A stretch of 64,000 nt of DNA, taken from positions 1 through 64,000 of the forward strand of contig SMDA01000007.1 of assembly GCA_004346645.1 (NCBI GenBank), given 5' to 3'. Positions 28,250-37,179 of the stretch are shown piece by piece. Each line of letters opens with the position of its first letter. Positions within the stretch are counted from its first letter, which is position 1. The DNA is from Gulbenkiania mobilis. Its GTDB lineage: Bacteria > Pseudomonadota > Gammaproteobacteria > Burkholderiales > Chromobacteriaceae. The translations under genes were made by a program, and so were the position numbers. Below the pieces are notes generated by a model, which made no database searches, was not told the DNA's origin, and saw only the letters and a list, made by a program, of their open reading frames with translations.

Positions 28250-29605
28250 ATGCAGACCCCGATCGACCGTACCCGCCTGGAAAGCCTGGCCCACCAGGAA
28301 ACCGAACGCTTCATTTCGGCCAACCCCACCTCACGCCAACTGGCGCAGGCCGCCCGCCCGCATCTCTTGTCAGGCGTGCCCATGCACTGGATGACCGACT
28401 GGGGCACACCTTTTCCGCTGTTTGTCGACCACGCCCGTGGCGTGCACTTCACCGATGTGGACGGCCATCGCTATCTGGACTTCTGCCTGGGAGACACCGG
28501 TGCGATGTTTGGCCACAGCCCGGGCCCGGTAGCTGCCCTGGTGCGGGAACTGGCCGAACGGGGCTACACCACGATGCTGCCTACCGGGAACGCTGCCCGG
28601 GTCGGCGCCCTGCTGGCCGAGCGCTTCGGGCTCCCGGTGTGGCAGTTCACCACCACTGCCACCGATGCCAACCGCTCGGTGCTGCGCTGGGCCCGCGCCC
28701 TGTCCGGCCGCAGCCGCATCCTGGTGTTCGATGGCTGCTATCACGGCACTGTTGACGACACCTTCGTACGCCTGACGGACAGGGAAGCGCGTCATCGCCC
28801 AGGGCTCGTGGGGCAAGTGCACGACCTGACACTGCATACCCGGGTGGTGCCATTCAACGATCTGTCCGCCGTGGAGGCGGCATTGGCGGACCGCACTGTC
28901 GCCTGCGTGATCACAGAGCCCGCACTCACCAACATCGGCATGGTGCTGCCGGACCCCGGGTTCATCGAAGGGGTGCGTGCGCTGACTTGCGAGACCGGAA
29001 CCTATCTCGTCCTGGACGAGACACACACCATCAGTGCCGGCTACCACGGCTGGAGCGGTGCACTGGGTGTCGTGCCCGACTTTCTCACCCTGGGCAAGCC
29101 GGTAGCAGGTGGCCTGCCGGCGGCGGTGTATGGCATGAGCCGGGAGGTTGCAAAGGCGGCAGAGGCCTACCTCGCTACCAAGGAGACGGGCCACTCCGGC
29201 ATGGGCACCACGCTTTCGGCCAACATGTTCACGATGGCGGCGATCCGCGCCAACCTGGAGCAAGTGATGACACGCGACGCCTACTGGCACATGACGGCCA
29301 CGGCCGCGTATCTGGCCGAGCGTCTGGAAGCTCTGTTCGCACGGCTGGCACTGCCCTGGTGCGTCACCCAAATCGGGGCCCGCTGCGAATTTCAGTACTG
29401 CCCGGTCCGCCCACGTACCGGTGTGGAGGCCGAAGCGGCCATGGATGACACGCTTGAAGGCGCGCTGCACCTCTATCTGCTTAACCGCGGCATTTTGATC
29501 ACACCGTTCCACAACATGACGCTATGCTGTCCGGAAACGACCCACGCCCACGTGGACACGCTGGTCGACACCCTTGCCGAGGCGCTGGAGGGCCTGATCG
29601 CCTGA
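28250..29605 (+). CDS. Class III PLP-dependent aminotransferase, GSA-aminomutase-like
   Basis: 451 aa. Fold-type I class III features: GHSPGPVAALVREL near 88-101, YHGTVDDTFV near 164-173, the PLP Asp in LVLDETHTISAGYHGWSG near 254-271 and the Schiff-base Lys in TLGKPVAGGLPAAVYG near 280-295. Closest in feel to glutamate-1-semialdehyde 2,1-aminomutase relatives annotated as aspartate aminotransferase family, but it is not hemL itself. Substrate unknown. ATG 28250 has GCGGAG 7 nt upstream. It carries two 9-mer repeats (28315, 29215). Confidence 0.8.
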   Translation: MQTPIDRTRLESLAHQETERFISANPTSRQLAQAARPHLLSGVPMHWMTDWGTPFPLFVDHARGVHFTDVDGHRYLDFCLGDTGAMFGHSPGPVAALVRELAERGYTTMLPTGNAARVGALLAERFGLPVWQFTTTATDANRSVLRWARALSGRSRILVFDGCYHGTVDDTFVRLTDREARHRPGLVGQVHDLTLHTRVVPFNDLSAVEAALADRTVACVITEPALTNIGMVLPDPGFIEGVRALTCETGTYLVLDETHTISAGYHGWSGALGVVPDFLTLGKPVAGGLPAAVYGMSREVAKAAEAYLATKETGHSGMGTTLSANMFTMAAIRANLEQVMTRDAYWHMTATAAYLAERLEALFARLALPWCVTQIGARCEFQYCPVRPRTGVEAEAAMDDTLEGALHLYLLNRGILITPFHNMTLCCPETTHAHVDTLVDTLAEALEGLIA

Positions 29606-29671
29606 CCGCTGCCTGCTTCGGGTCTGGCCGGCGCATGCCGGCCTTTTTGCTGCCGGCCCGGAGGAGAGACC

Positions 29672-31477
29672 ATGAGCCGTTTCGATTTCAGCCATCCCCC
29701 TTTCGACACGCTGTCGGCGGCCGAGCGCGACACGCTGGAAGCCAACGCCGATATCGTGTTCTTCGATGACGAGTCCGTTATCCTCGGACCGGGCCAGCTG
29801 GTGGAAGCCCTGTATGTGGTCATCAAGGGGCTGGTGCGGGAGATGGCAGGCGACGAGGTGATCGCGGTGTATCGCGAGCGCGACACCTTTGATGCTCGGG
29901 CGCTGGTCGCCAGCGGCACGACACACCGCTTCGTGGTGCATGAGGAGGCGCTGGTGTTCAGCCTGCCACGCACGGTGGTGCTGCAGCTCACCGAACGCAA
30001 TCCCCGCTTCGGCGCCTTTTTCTACGCCAGCGTGTCGCAAAAGTTCGGGGCGCTGGCCGAGCGTGCGGGCAGCCGCGAACTGCAGACGCTGCTGACCGCC
30101 ACCGTGCGCGATGTGGGCAGCCGTGTGCCAGTGACCCTGCTGGGCCACCAGACAGTCCGCGATGCCGCTGCGGCCATGAAGGCACAGCGGGTGAAGTCGG
30201 TACTGGTACGGCACGAGGACCGGCTGGGTATCTTCACCACCACCGACTTTCGCGACATCCTGCTCGGTGACCTGCCGTCCAGCACACCCTTAGCGAGTGT
30301 GGCCCAGTTCGCCCTGCTGACGGTGGACATCGACGACTATCTGTTCAACGCGCTGCTGACGATGACCCGCCGCAATATCCGTCGCCTGGTGGTCACCGAG
30401 CGTGGCGAGGCCGTGGGCATGCTGTCGCAGGTGGATATTCTTTCCTATTTTTCCAACCACTCGCACCTGATCGCCCAGCGGCTGGAGCGTGCCAGCTCGC
30501 TGGACGAACTGGCCGAGATCGCCGGCCAGATCACGCGGCTGGTGCGCATCCTCAGCAGCCATGGCGTCAAGGCCCCACAGCTGGGCCGCCTGGTACAGAC
30601 GCTTAATACCAGGCTGTTCGAACGTACTTGGAAGCTGATCGCACCAGCCGACGTGGTGGCCAATACCTGCCTGGTAGTGATGGGGTCTGAAGGACGCGGC
30701 GAGCAGATCCTCAAGACCGACCAGGACAACGCACTGATCCTGCGCAATGGCTTTTCCCTGCCGCAGCTGCCGGGGTTGGCCGAAGCGTTTTCGGCCGCCT
30801 TGGAGCGCTTCGGCTATCCGCCGTGTGCCGGCGGAATCATGATCAGCAGACCGGCCTGGCGGCAGACGGTGGCGGACTTTTCGCGCACGCTGCAGGGTTG
30901 GGTGGACCGGCCCGACGGTGAGGCACTGATGAACCTGGCCATCTTCGTCGATGCCGAGGCGGTGGCGGGTGATGCCAGCCTGCTGCAAGCCTGTCGCAGC
31001 ACTTTGCGGGCGGCGTTGGTGGACGACCCGAGCTTTTATGCCCGGTTCGCTCGCGCGGTGGAACAGTTCGACACTCCGCTGGGGCTGTTCGCCCAGCTGC
31101 TCACCCAGGAACGCGAAGGCCAAGCGATGCTGGACCTCAAGAAGGGGGGGATTTTTCCGATCGTGCATGGCGTGCGTGCGCTGGCACTGGAAAGGGGCCT
31201 GACTGAAAACAATACCTTCGATCGGCTGGACAAGCTGGCCACCTGTGGCGCCCTGGAGCGCGAACTGGCCAGCGACATCGGAGAGGCGCTGGGCTTCCTG
31301 CTGCAGCTGCGGCTGGAGCAAGGCCTGGAAGAGATGGCCGCGGGCCGAGCCGCCACCAGCCGCGTGGCGCCCGCCCGGCTATCCACCCTGGAGCGCGACC
31401 TGCTGAAAGACGCGCTGGCGGTGGTCAAGCGTTTCCGCACCCTGCTGCGGCATCACTTCCGGCTGGGGAACTTCTGA
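29672..31477 (+). CDS. cNMP-binding/CBS/DUF294 nucleotidyltransferase-like signalling protein
   Basis: 601 aa. Order: cyclic-nucleotide-binding-like beta-roll about 1-125, two CBS motifs about 150-265 (ending in GMLSQVDILSYF), then a DUF294 domain with GSEGRGEQ and TDQDNAL near 340-358, the helical GSxGR...TDxD pattern of GlnD/MNT-type nucleotidyltransferases, and a C-terminal DUF294 helical region. Such proteins are thought to sense nucleotides; no reaction is established. GGAGGAGAG lies upstream of the start. Stop and the next start share one base (TGATG), so it is an operon with the exonuclease gene. Confidence 0.85.
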   Translation: MSRFDFSHPPFDTLSAAERDTLEANADIVFFDDESVILGPGQLVEALYVVIKGLVREMAGDEVIAVYRERDTFDARALVASGTTHRFVVHEEALVFSLPRTVVLQLTERNPRFGAFFYASVSQKFGALAERAGSRELQTLLTATVRDVGSRVPVTLLGHQTVRDAAAAMKAQRVKSVLVRHEDRLGIFTTTDFRDILLGDLPSSTPLASVAQFALLTVDIDDYLFNALLTMTRRNIRRLVVTERGEAVGMLSQVDILSYFSNHSHLIAQRLERASSLDELAEIAGQITRLVRILSSHGVKAPQLGRLVQTLNTRLFERTWKLIAPADVVANTCLVVMGSEGRGEQILKTDQDNALILRNGFSLPQLPGLAEAFSAALERFGYPPCAGGIMISRPAWRQTVADFSRTLQGWVDRPDGEALMNLAIFVDAEAVAGDASLLQACRSTLRAALVDDPSFYARFARAVEQFDTPLGLFAQLLTQEREGQAMLDLKKGGIFPIVHGVRALALERGLTENNTFDRLDKLATCGALERELASDIGEALGFLLQLRLEQGLEEMAAGRAATSRVAPARLSTLERDLLKDALAVVKRFRTLLRHHFRLGNF

Positions 31478-32091
31478 TGTTGGACGCACTCCGGCGGCAC
31501 TGGGCCCTGAACCGTCTGCGCGATGCGCGCTACCGCACCTTATTCGAAGCACGGGAGGACGAAATTGTCAGCGTGGACTGCGAGACCACCAGCCTGAACG
31601 TGCGCGAGGCCGAGTTACTGTCGATTGGCGCGGTGCGCATCCGCCCGGCAGAACGGCGTATCCTCACCAGCGACGCCTTCTATCTCCTGGTCCGCCCCAG
31701 CCAGCGGCCCGATGACGACAACGTGCGCATCCACGGCCTGCGACCGCGCGACGTCGAGGAGGGTATGGCGCCGCAAGAGGCGGTAGAGCGCCTCCTAGCA
31801 TTCATCGGCGGACGGCCGCTGACCGGCTACTACCTGGAATACGACGTAGCCGTGCTCAACAAGTATGTGCGCCCCCTGGCCGGATGCAGCCTGCCCAACC
31901 GCCAGATCGAAATCTCGGGCCGCTACTACGACTACAAGCTGCGTCAGAATCCGGACGCCTACATTGATCTGAAACTTCAGACCCTGGTGGACGACCTGCA
32001 GGTGCCCGCCCTGCCCCGCCACGATGCGCTCAACGACGCCATCACCGCCGGCATGCTGTATCTGGCCCTGTTGCGGCGCGGTTACGGCTGA
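31477..32091 (+). CDS. DnaQ-like 3'-5' exonuclease
   Basis: 204 aa DEDDh-type nuclease: ExoI motif VDCETT (Asp34, Glu36), ExoII Asp in YYLEYDVAVLNKYV near 118-131, and ExoIII HDALNDA near 183-189. Family proteins remove nucleotides from 3' ends of DNA or RNA. It begins in the stop of the DUF294 gene, a pairing seen in many proteobacteria. The 3' end overlaps the convergent DinB-like gene by 10 bp. Confidence 0.87.
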   Translation: MLDALRRHWALNRLRDARYRTLFEAREDEIVSVDCETTSLNVREAELLSIGAVRIRPAERRILTSDAFYLLVRPSQRPDDDNVRIHGLRPRDVEEGMAPQEAVERLLAFIGGRPLTGYYLEYDVAVLNKYVRPLAGCSLPNRQIEISGRYYDYKLRQNPDAYIDLKLQTLVDDLQVPALPRHDALNDAITAGMLYLALLRRGYG

Positions 32092-32615
32092 ACCGTACCG
32101 CTCGTGCGGGCGACGGCCGGACCGAACGCCTTGCGCAGGCGTGCGCGTGCATTGGCGTAGGGGGCGGCCGTGTTGAGCTGGACCATCCGTCCCAGCGTAT
32201 GCTTGCCATACCACGGCGCGCCGTACAGGGTCCTATCGTCATGGCGCTCCACCAGCGCCACGAGTGCGGCGTGCGTTTCGGCCAACCGCTCCAGCAGTGC
32301 TGGCCAGGGCAGCCCCTCCCCGTCCCGGTAGAATTTTCGTGCCAAGGCGCCCAAGTTGTTCCAGCGGTAGCCGGTCTCGGGAAAGTCCACCGCCTCTCCG
32401 GTTTGCCAAGCAGCCTCCCACTTGAGCACCAGCTGGCCCCAGCCGATCAGGTAGGCGACGAGGTCGGCGGCACTGATCAGGCTGCCTTGCACATGGCCTG
32501 CCACGCAGGCCGAGCGCGCGCGCTCGGCCGGTACGCTCTTCAGTTGGTGCGTCAAGTGCAGGTAGTTGGTCTGCATCGCCGCCAGGAGAGTACGCCGGTC
32601 GTCAGGAATCGCCAT
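32082..32615 (-). CDS. ClbS/DfsB-like four-helix bundle protein
   Basis: 177 aa, predicted helical DinB-fold protein. Recognisable blocks: SAADLVAYLIGWGQLVLKWEAA near 48-69 and the C-terminal WYGKHTLGRMVQLNTAAPYANARARLRK, matching the ClbS/DfsB (DUF1706) group. ClbS protects against colibactin, but most family members have no assigned role, and there is no toxin or polyketide cluster here. Start at ATG 32615. Contains one 9-mer repeat (32277). Confidence 0.7.
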   Translation of the reverse strand: MAIPDDRRTLLAAMQTNYLHLTHQLKSVPAERARSACVAGHVQGSLISAADLVAYLIGWGQLVLKWEAAWQTGEAVDFPETGYRWNNLGALARKFYRDGEGLPWPALLERLAETHAALVALVERHDDRTLYGAPWYGKHTLGRMVQLNTAAPYANARARLRKAFGPAVARTSGTVQP

Positions 32616-32651
32616 GCTGTCCTCCAGCTTAATGTAGGCGCCGGGCTCATG

Positions 32652-32674
32652 AAAAAGGGGCGCTTGCGCGCCCC
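32652..32674 (-). terminator. Terminator of the small Rossmann-protein gene
   Basis: Seven-bp stem GGGGCGC/GCGCCCC with a 4-nt loop followed by T5 on the minus strand, about 30 nt after the stop at 32706. Confidence 0.88.
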
Positions 32675-32705
32675 AAACCCTCGTCTGCTCATGTATGCAA
32701 TGGCG

Positions 32706-33080
32706 TCAGTACGCCAGTTCGCTGTGCCGGGTTTCCATCAGCTTGCCTGCACACAGCGACATCATCAGGATGGCCACACGCTCGTGAACGATCACGGTGT
32801 GGGCATTGCCCGAAAACTGCATGAAGCGGCGCAGGTCCTCGCGTACCTTGCGCGAGCCGGTGACGTCGATGATGATGTCCACTTCCTCGCCCTGCTCCGC
32901 GATCTCGATGAAGTTGCTGGTAACGGGAACGCCATGCTCCTGAGCCAGCCGGATGCCCGGCAGTTCGAGGTTCAGGTCGGCCACGCCCACCATCTTGACA
33001 AACGGTGCTTCCAGCAATTGCAAGAGCAGCGGCGTGCCTGTCTCGCCGGCACCGATCATCCCTACACGAATTTTTTCCAT
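32706..33080 (-). CDS. Stand-alone NAD(P)-binding Rossmann protein
   Basis: 124 aa. It opens with MEKIRVGMIGAGETGTPLLL, a GxGxxG dinucleotide motif, followed by VVGVADLN-type second strand (MVGVADLN near 30-37) and VDIIIDVTGS near 67-76. This is only the nucleotide-binding half of a homoserine/acetaldehyde-dehydrogenase-like fold; no catalytic domain is present. It may be a redox or NAD sensor or partner subunit, but I know no established function. Between ribokinase and DinB-like genes, with its own terminator. Confidence 0.7.
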   Translation of the reverse strand: MEKIRVGMIGAGETGTPLLLQLLEAPFVKMVGVADLNLELPGIRLAQEHGVPVTSNFIEIAEQGEEVDIIIDVTGSRKVREDLRRFMQFSGNAHTVIVHERVAILMMSLCAGKLMETRHSELAY

Positions 33081-33159
33081 TGCTCGACCTCGCTCTTCCT
33101 GGCTTCTCTAACCTACAAGAGCAAGCACTCTAGCCAGTGGGCAAGTTTCTGACTTTGCG

Positions 33160-34074
33160 TCAGGTCAAAGACGGTGCATTCTGAGTCGAATTCTGCAGAA
33201 AACTCTCCACCGCCGCTGCTGAGGGCATCCCCCCCTGCGCCCCCAGCCGGGTCACGGATAACGCCGCAGCTGCCGCGGCAAAGCGCATGGCCTGGCGTAA
33301 CCCGCCCTGCCAGGCTGCGGCCAAGGCCGCGTTGAAGGTATCGCCGGCCCCGGTGGTATCGACCGCAGAAACGGCAAAACCGGGCTGGTGCCAGAACTGT
33401 CCCGAGCCATCCACATGGTAGGCACCATGCTCGCCCTTGGTCATCACCACCTTACCGGGCAACAGCGCCAGCATGTCCGGAAATGGGAGGGAGGGCGCCC
33501 CCAGTACGGTGGCCAGCTCGTGTTCATTGGGCGTCAAGCAGGCGACCTGGTCCAAGAGCGCCCGCGACAGACGCACTGCCGGCGCTGGGTTGAGGATCAG
33601 GGGCACACGATGCCGGCTGGCAAGCCGGGCTGTGGCCTCCACCGTTTCCAGCGGAATCTCCAGCTGGGTCAGCACCACGTCGGCCGAAGCGATCAGCTGT
33701 TCGGAGGCCTCCACCATTGACGGGGTGAGGCAGTGGTTGGCACCGGGCACGACCACGATGGTGTTCTCCCCGCCGCTGACGAGAATGCTCGCCACACCAG
33801 TGGACGCTTCACCGCTCACACGGATTGCCGAAGTATCTACCCCCTCTGCCGCAAGTCCGGACAAGAGTTCGCGTCCGAACCCGTCGCCGCCAACGCAGCC
33901 GACCATGGCCACTTCGGCGCCGAGGCGCGCCGCAGCCACCGCCTGGTTGGCCCCCTTGCCCCCGGGGAAGGTTTCGAACCGGCTGCCGATGAGGGTTTCA
34001 CCGGGCGCCGGAAAGCGCGGGACGAGCGCTACCAGATCCATGTTGATACTGCCGACTACGGCTACTTTGGTCAT
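33160..34074 (-). CDS. rbsK: Ribokinase
   Basis: Phosphorylates ribose to ribose 5-phosphate, 304 aa (E. coli 309). N-terminal GSINMDLVALVPRFPAPGET near 8-27, FPGGKGANQAVAAARLG near 37-53, and the catalytic anion-hole motif DTTGAGDTFNAALA near 242-255. No rbsDACB transporter genes or lacI-type regulator are adjacent, so it may handle ribose released inside the cell, for example by nucleoside or pseudouridine breakdown. ATG 34074 has GGAG 6 nt upstream. Confidence 0.92.
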   Translation of the reverse strand: MTKVAVVGSINMDLVALVPRFPAPGETLIGSRFETFPGGKGANQAVAAARLGAEVAMVGCVGGDGFGRELLSGLAAEGVDTSAIRVSGEASTGVASILVSGGENTIVVVPGANHCLTPSMVEASEQLIASADVVLTQLEIPLETVEATARLASRHRVPLILNPAPAVRLSRALLDQVACLTPNEHELATVLGAPSLPFPDMLALLPGKVVMTKGEHGAYHVDGSGQFWHQPGFAVSAVDTTGAGDTFNAALAAAWQGGLRQAMRFAAAAAALSVTRLGAQGGMPSAAAVESFLQNSTQNAPSLT

Positions 34075-34146
34075 TGCTGTCTCCGCCTCAATGAATGCTG
34101 CAAAGCAAAGCGGCCGGGCACAGCGCCGGCCGGGGCGGTCATTGTC

Positions 34147-34195
34147 GTAAAAAAAAACCGAAGGCTCAACCGGCATGGCCGGCAGGCGCTTCGGT
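34147..34195 (-). terminator. Terminator of the 83-aa hypothetical gene
   Basis: Minus-strand hairpin with outer stem ACCGAAG/CTTCGGT and an inner CCGGC/GCCGG stem, followed by T9 (A run just before 34158 on the plus strand). Confidence 0.8.
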
Positions 34196-34215
34196 CTGGC
34201 TGCAATCGGGCCGGA

Positions 34216-34467
34216 TCAGTGGAGGCTGGCGCGTGAGACGAAACGCACGTACCCCACCGTCTCAAGCCAGAAGCCGCCATCTGCGAGCGGCAGGGCTTCC
34301 TCCAAGTCGGCGACGGTCAGGACGAAAGGCATGCCGTTGACTTCGGCCTCCACCGCCACGTCGTCATCGTCAGCAAAGTCTTCCGAGGCGAACAGGAGGT
34401 CGGGCTTGATCAGGTGGTTATTGATCTGGATGTATTCCGATTCATTGATCAGACGCAGGATGTTCAT
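34216..34467 (-). CDS. Small acidic hypothetical protein
   Basis: 83 aa, acidic (EDFADDDDVAVEAE stretch near 30-43). It starts at ATG 34467 with an excellent GAGGAGG ribosome site 5 nt upstream and ends before a good terminator, so it is very likely expressed. No domain is recognised. It lies 22 bp downstream of radC on the same strand and is probably co-transcribed with it. Confidence 0.65.
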   Translation of the reverse strand: MNILRLINESEYIQINNHLIKPDLLFASEDFADDDDVAVEAEVNGMPFVLTVADLEEALPLADGGFWLETVGYVRFVSRASLH

Positions 34468-34489
34468 GGCAGCCTCCTCATCGGGCAGG

Positions 34490-35164
34490 TTACAGCCAGC
34501 CGTTCTCGGCAAAAGACACCGCACGCTGGCGGGTCACGATAAAGTGATCCAGTAGTTCGATCTCTAGCAATCCGAGTGCCGCCTTGAGCTGAACGGTCAG
34601 TTCGCGGTCGGCCCTGGACGCCTCTTCCTGTCCGCCGGGGTGGTTGTGGGCCACGATCAGCGCCGCGGCGTTGTGCGCCAGGGCACGGCGCGCCACTTCG
34701 CGCGGGTAGACCCGCGTCTCGTTCACGGTACCGGCAGATAACTCTTCGACAGCGATGAGCCGGTTTTGTGCCGTAAGAAAAAGGACTGAAAATACCTCGA
34801 CCTGCCGGTGCCCCAGGGTGAGGCGCAAGTAGTCCCGCACCGCGTCGGGGCTGGTGAACGTCTCACCAGCCACCAGCCGCTCTGCCAGGGCACGGCGTAC
34901 CAGCTCCGAGGTGGCGGCCAGCTGTGCATATTTGGCTTCGCCTAGCCCCGGCAGCGCGCAGAAAGCCGCAAGGTTGGCCGAAAGCAGGGTCGAAAGCGAA
35001 CCGAAATGCGCCAGCACCTCCCGGGCCAGGTCCACCGCGCTCTTTCCCGGCAGCCCGGTGCGCAGGAAAAGCGCCAGCAGTTCGGCATCGGATAGCGCCG
35101 CTGCTCCGCGTGCCAGCAGCTTTTCGCGCGGCCGCTCGCTGGCCGGCCAATCGGAAATCGGCAT
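34490..35164 (-). CDS. radC: RadC-like JAB/MPN domain protein
   Basis: 224 aa. N-terminal helix-hairpin-helix region (RPREKLLARGAAALSDAELLALFLRTG) and a C-terminal JAMM metal site: His in IVAHNHPGG (near 170-178) with Asp in SRADRELT (near 184-191). Despite the name, a direct role in DNA repair is doubtful. GGGGGG-rich site precedes ATG 35164. Divergent from coaBC; followed by an 83-aa gene. Confidence 0.92.
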   Translation of the reverse strand: MPISDWPASERPREKLLARGAAALSDAELLALFLRTGLPGKSAVDLAREVLAHFGSLSTLLSANLAAFCALPGLGEAKYAQLAATSELVRRALAERLVAGETFTSPDAVRDYLRLTLGHRQVEVFSVLFLTAQNRLIAVEELSAGTVNETRVYPREVARRALAHNAAALIVAHNHPGGQEEASRADRELTVQLKAALGLLEIELLDHFIVTRQRAVSFAENGWL

Positions 35165-35353
35165 GAAGCCCCCCCTTTGTCAGACATAAAAGTTCTAGCA
35201 CGCGCCCTGGTTTCATGCAATAAGCATATATCGCCCTCTCTCCCTGCTTGCAGCTTTCGGTGGACGCTGTTCTGGGCAGCGCTTTTTGTGCCGGGCTGCG
35301 CAGGGCCCCGGGGTTTTGTTTACACTGTGCGCTTTGTGTCCGGGCTTACAACC

Positions 35354-36535
35354 ATGTCTGCCAGAAGAATCCTGCTGGGCGTCACCGGTGGTGTCGCCGC
35401 ATACAAGGCGGCCGAATTCACGCGCCTGCTCGTCAAGGCTGGCCATACGGTCGAAGTCGTAATGACCGAGGCCGCCACCCGCTTCGTTACGCCGGTCACC
35501 TTCCAGGCCCTGTCCGGAAATGCGGTCTACGCCGACCTGTGGGATCCACGCCCCCACAATGCGATGGCTCACATCGAACTCTCTCGCCGGGCCGATGTCT
35601 TCATCATCGCACCGGCGACGGCCAACACCCTCTACAAGCTTGCACACGGGGTCAGCGACGACCTGATCTCCACGCTGGCCGCTGCCCGCACCTGTCCGCT
35701 GGTGGTGGCGCCCGCGATGAACCGGCAAATGTGGGCCAACCCGGCCAACCAGCGCAACGTGGCCCAGCTGCGGGCTGATGGCGTGCAGGTATTCGGTCCG
35801 GCTTCGGGGGAGCAGGCATGTGGCGAAGTGGGCGAGGGACGCATGCTGGAACCGGAGCAGCTACTGGAGCGGCTTGAAGCCCTGTTCGTACCCCAGCGTC
35901 TGGCAGGGCGCAAGGTGCTGATGACGGCCGGCCCCACCTTCGAGCCGATCGATGCGGTCCGCGGCATCACCAACATTAGTTCGGGCAAGATGGGCTATGC
36001 GCTGGCGCGTGCCTGCCGCGATGCGGGTGCCGAGGTCACGCTCGTCTCTGGCCCCACCGGGCTGCCCTGCCCGGAGGATGTGCAGCGTCTGGATGTGGGC
36101 ACAGCGCAGGAAATGTACGATGCCGTGCTGCGCCATGCGGGTTCGGCCGACATTTTCATCGGTGTAGCCGCCGTGGCCGATTACCGGGTACGCAACCGGG
36201 CGGAGCACAAGCTGAAAAAGGGCGATTCGGTGCCGGTGATCGAGCTGGAGGAAAACCCGGACATCCTCGCCACCGTAGCCAGCCTGCCGGCGGCTCCCTT
36301 CTGCGTGGGCTTTGCCGCCGAAAGCCGTAACCTTCTGGAATACGCCGATGCCAAGCGCCGGCGCAAAAAGGTGCCCCTGCTGGTGGCCAACCTGGTGCAG
36401 AAGGCGATGGGACGCGACACCAACGAAGTGCTGCTGCTGGATGACGCCGGCAGCCACGCCCTGCCCGAGATGGACAAGCAGGCCCTGGCTGCGCGCCTGG
36501 TAGAGGAGCTGGCCGCACGTCTGCCACCTGCCTGA
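35354..36535 (+). CDS. coaBC: Phosphopantothenoylcysteine synthetase/decarboxylase
   Basis: Bifunctional coenzyme A enzyme, 393 aa. The N-terminal flavoprotein decarboxylase (CoaC) has GVTGGVAAYKAAE near 9-21 and PAMNRQMWANPANQRN near 121-136; the C-terminal synthetase (CoaB) starts at VLMTAGPTFEPIDAVRGITN near 189-208 and has NKAEDxxY-like AVADYRVRN near 274-282. ATG 35354 matches the family N-terminus; the frame is open to 35177 but the extra part is unlike the family. dut follows 99 bp later, a common coaBC-dut pairing. Confidence 0.95.
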   Translation: MSARRILLGVTGGVAAYKAAEFTRLLVKAGHTVEVVMTEAATRFVTPVTFQALSGNAVYADLWDPRPHNAMAHIELSRRADVFIIAPATANTLYKLAHGVSDDLISTLAAARTCPLVVAPAMNRQMWANPANQRNVAQLRADGVQVFGPASGEQACGEVGEGRMLEPEQLLERLEALFVPQRLAGRKVLMTAGPTFEPIDAVRGITNISSGKMGYALARACRDAGAEVTLVSGPTGLPCPEDVQRLDVGTAQEMYDAVLRHAGSADIFIGVAAVADYRVRNRAEHKLKKGDSVPVIELEENPDILATVASLPAAPFCVGFAAESRNLLEYADAKRRRKKVPLLVANLVQKAMGRDTNEVLLLDDAGSHALPEMDKQALAARLVEELAARLPPA

Positions 36536-36634
36536 CCGGGGGCGGACTTTCCCACCTTCTGCAAACCGGCTATGCTTGCGGCCGCGCGGGGCAGCCCGCG
36601 CCCTGCCCTACCACCGTGCCTCAGGAGGCCTGCC

Positions 36635-37087
36635 ATGAAACCTGTCATCGACGTCAAGATTCTGGACAGCCGGCTCACCGACCGCCTGCCCGACTATGCC
36701 ACCCCAGGCTCGGCCGGCCTCGACCTGCGCGCCGCTATTGACCAAGCCTTGGATATCGCACCGGGCGAGACACAGCTGATACCGACCGGCATGGCGATCC
36801 ACATCGGCGATCCGTCGCTGGCGGCGATGATCCTGCCCCGTTCGGGCCTGGGCCACAAGCATGGCATCGTCCTGGGCAACCTAGTGGGACTCATCGACTC
36901 GGACTACCAGGGTCAGCTGTTCGTGTCGGTCTGGAACCGGGGCAACGCCGTTTTCCACCTGGCCCCACTGGAGCGCATTGCCCAAATGGTGATCGTGCCG
37001 GTGGTGCAGGTAGGCTTCAACATCGTTGACGCATTCGACAGCAGCGACCGGGGCGAGGGCGGATTCGGCAGTACGGGGCGCAGCTAG
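36635..37087 (+). CDS. dut: dUTP diphosphatase
   Basis: Hydrolyses dUTP to dUMP and PPi, 150 aa, trimeric family. All five motifs are visible: [12 protein letters not shown] (24-35), [10 protein letters not shown] (near 68-77), [15 protein letters not shown] (near 80-94), [10 protein letters not shown] (near 111-120) and the C-terminal [11 protein letters not shown] (near 138-148). AGGAGG lies 6 nt upstream of the ATG. Shares a bidirectional terminator with the convergent ABC permease gene. Confidence 0.96.
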   Translation: MKPVIDVKILDSRLTDRLPDYATPGSAGLDLRAAIDQALDIAPGETQLIPTGMAIHIGDPSLAAMILPRSGLGHKHGIVLGNLVGLIDSDYQGQLFVSVWNRGNAVFHLAPLERIAQMVIVPVVQVGFNIVDAFDSSDRGEGGFGSTGRS

Positions 37088-37128
37088 CACAAGGTTGGCC
37101 GAAGCGCCTTGCGGGGTACCCAGAAGCG

Positions 37129-37158
37129 CAAAAGCCCGTCCAACAGGACGGGCTTTTG
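37129..37158. terminator. Bidirectional terminator between dut and the ABC transporter operon
   Basis: Perfect 13-bp stem CAAAAGCCCGTCC/GGACGGGCTTTTG around a 4-nt loop, with A and T tracts inside the stem ends, so it can act in both directions. Confidence 0.9.
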
Positions 37159-37179
37159 CTTGGGCTCGACGGAAAACGC

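Noticed and set aside
30776-30784. TTGGCCGAA copies as a mere Leu-Ala-Glu codon effect
   Set aside because: Copies occur in all frames, in both orientations and in intergenic hairpins, and use the rare TTG Leu codon.
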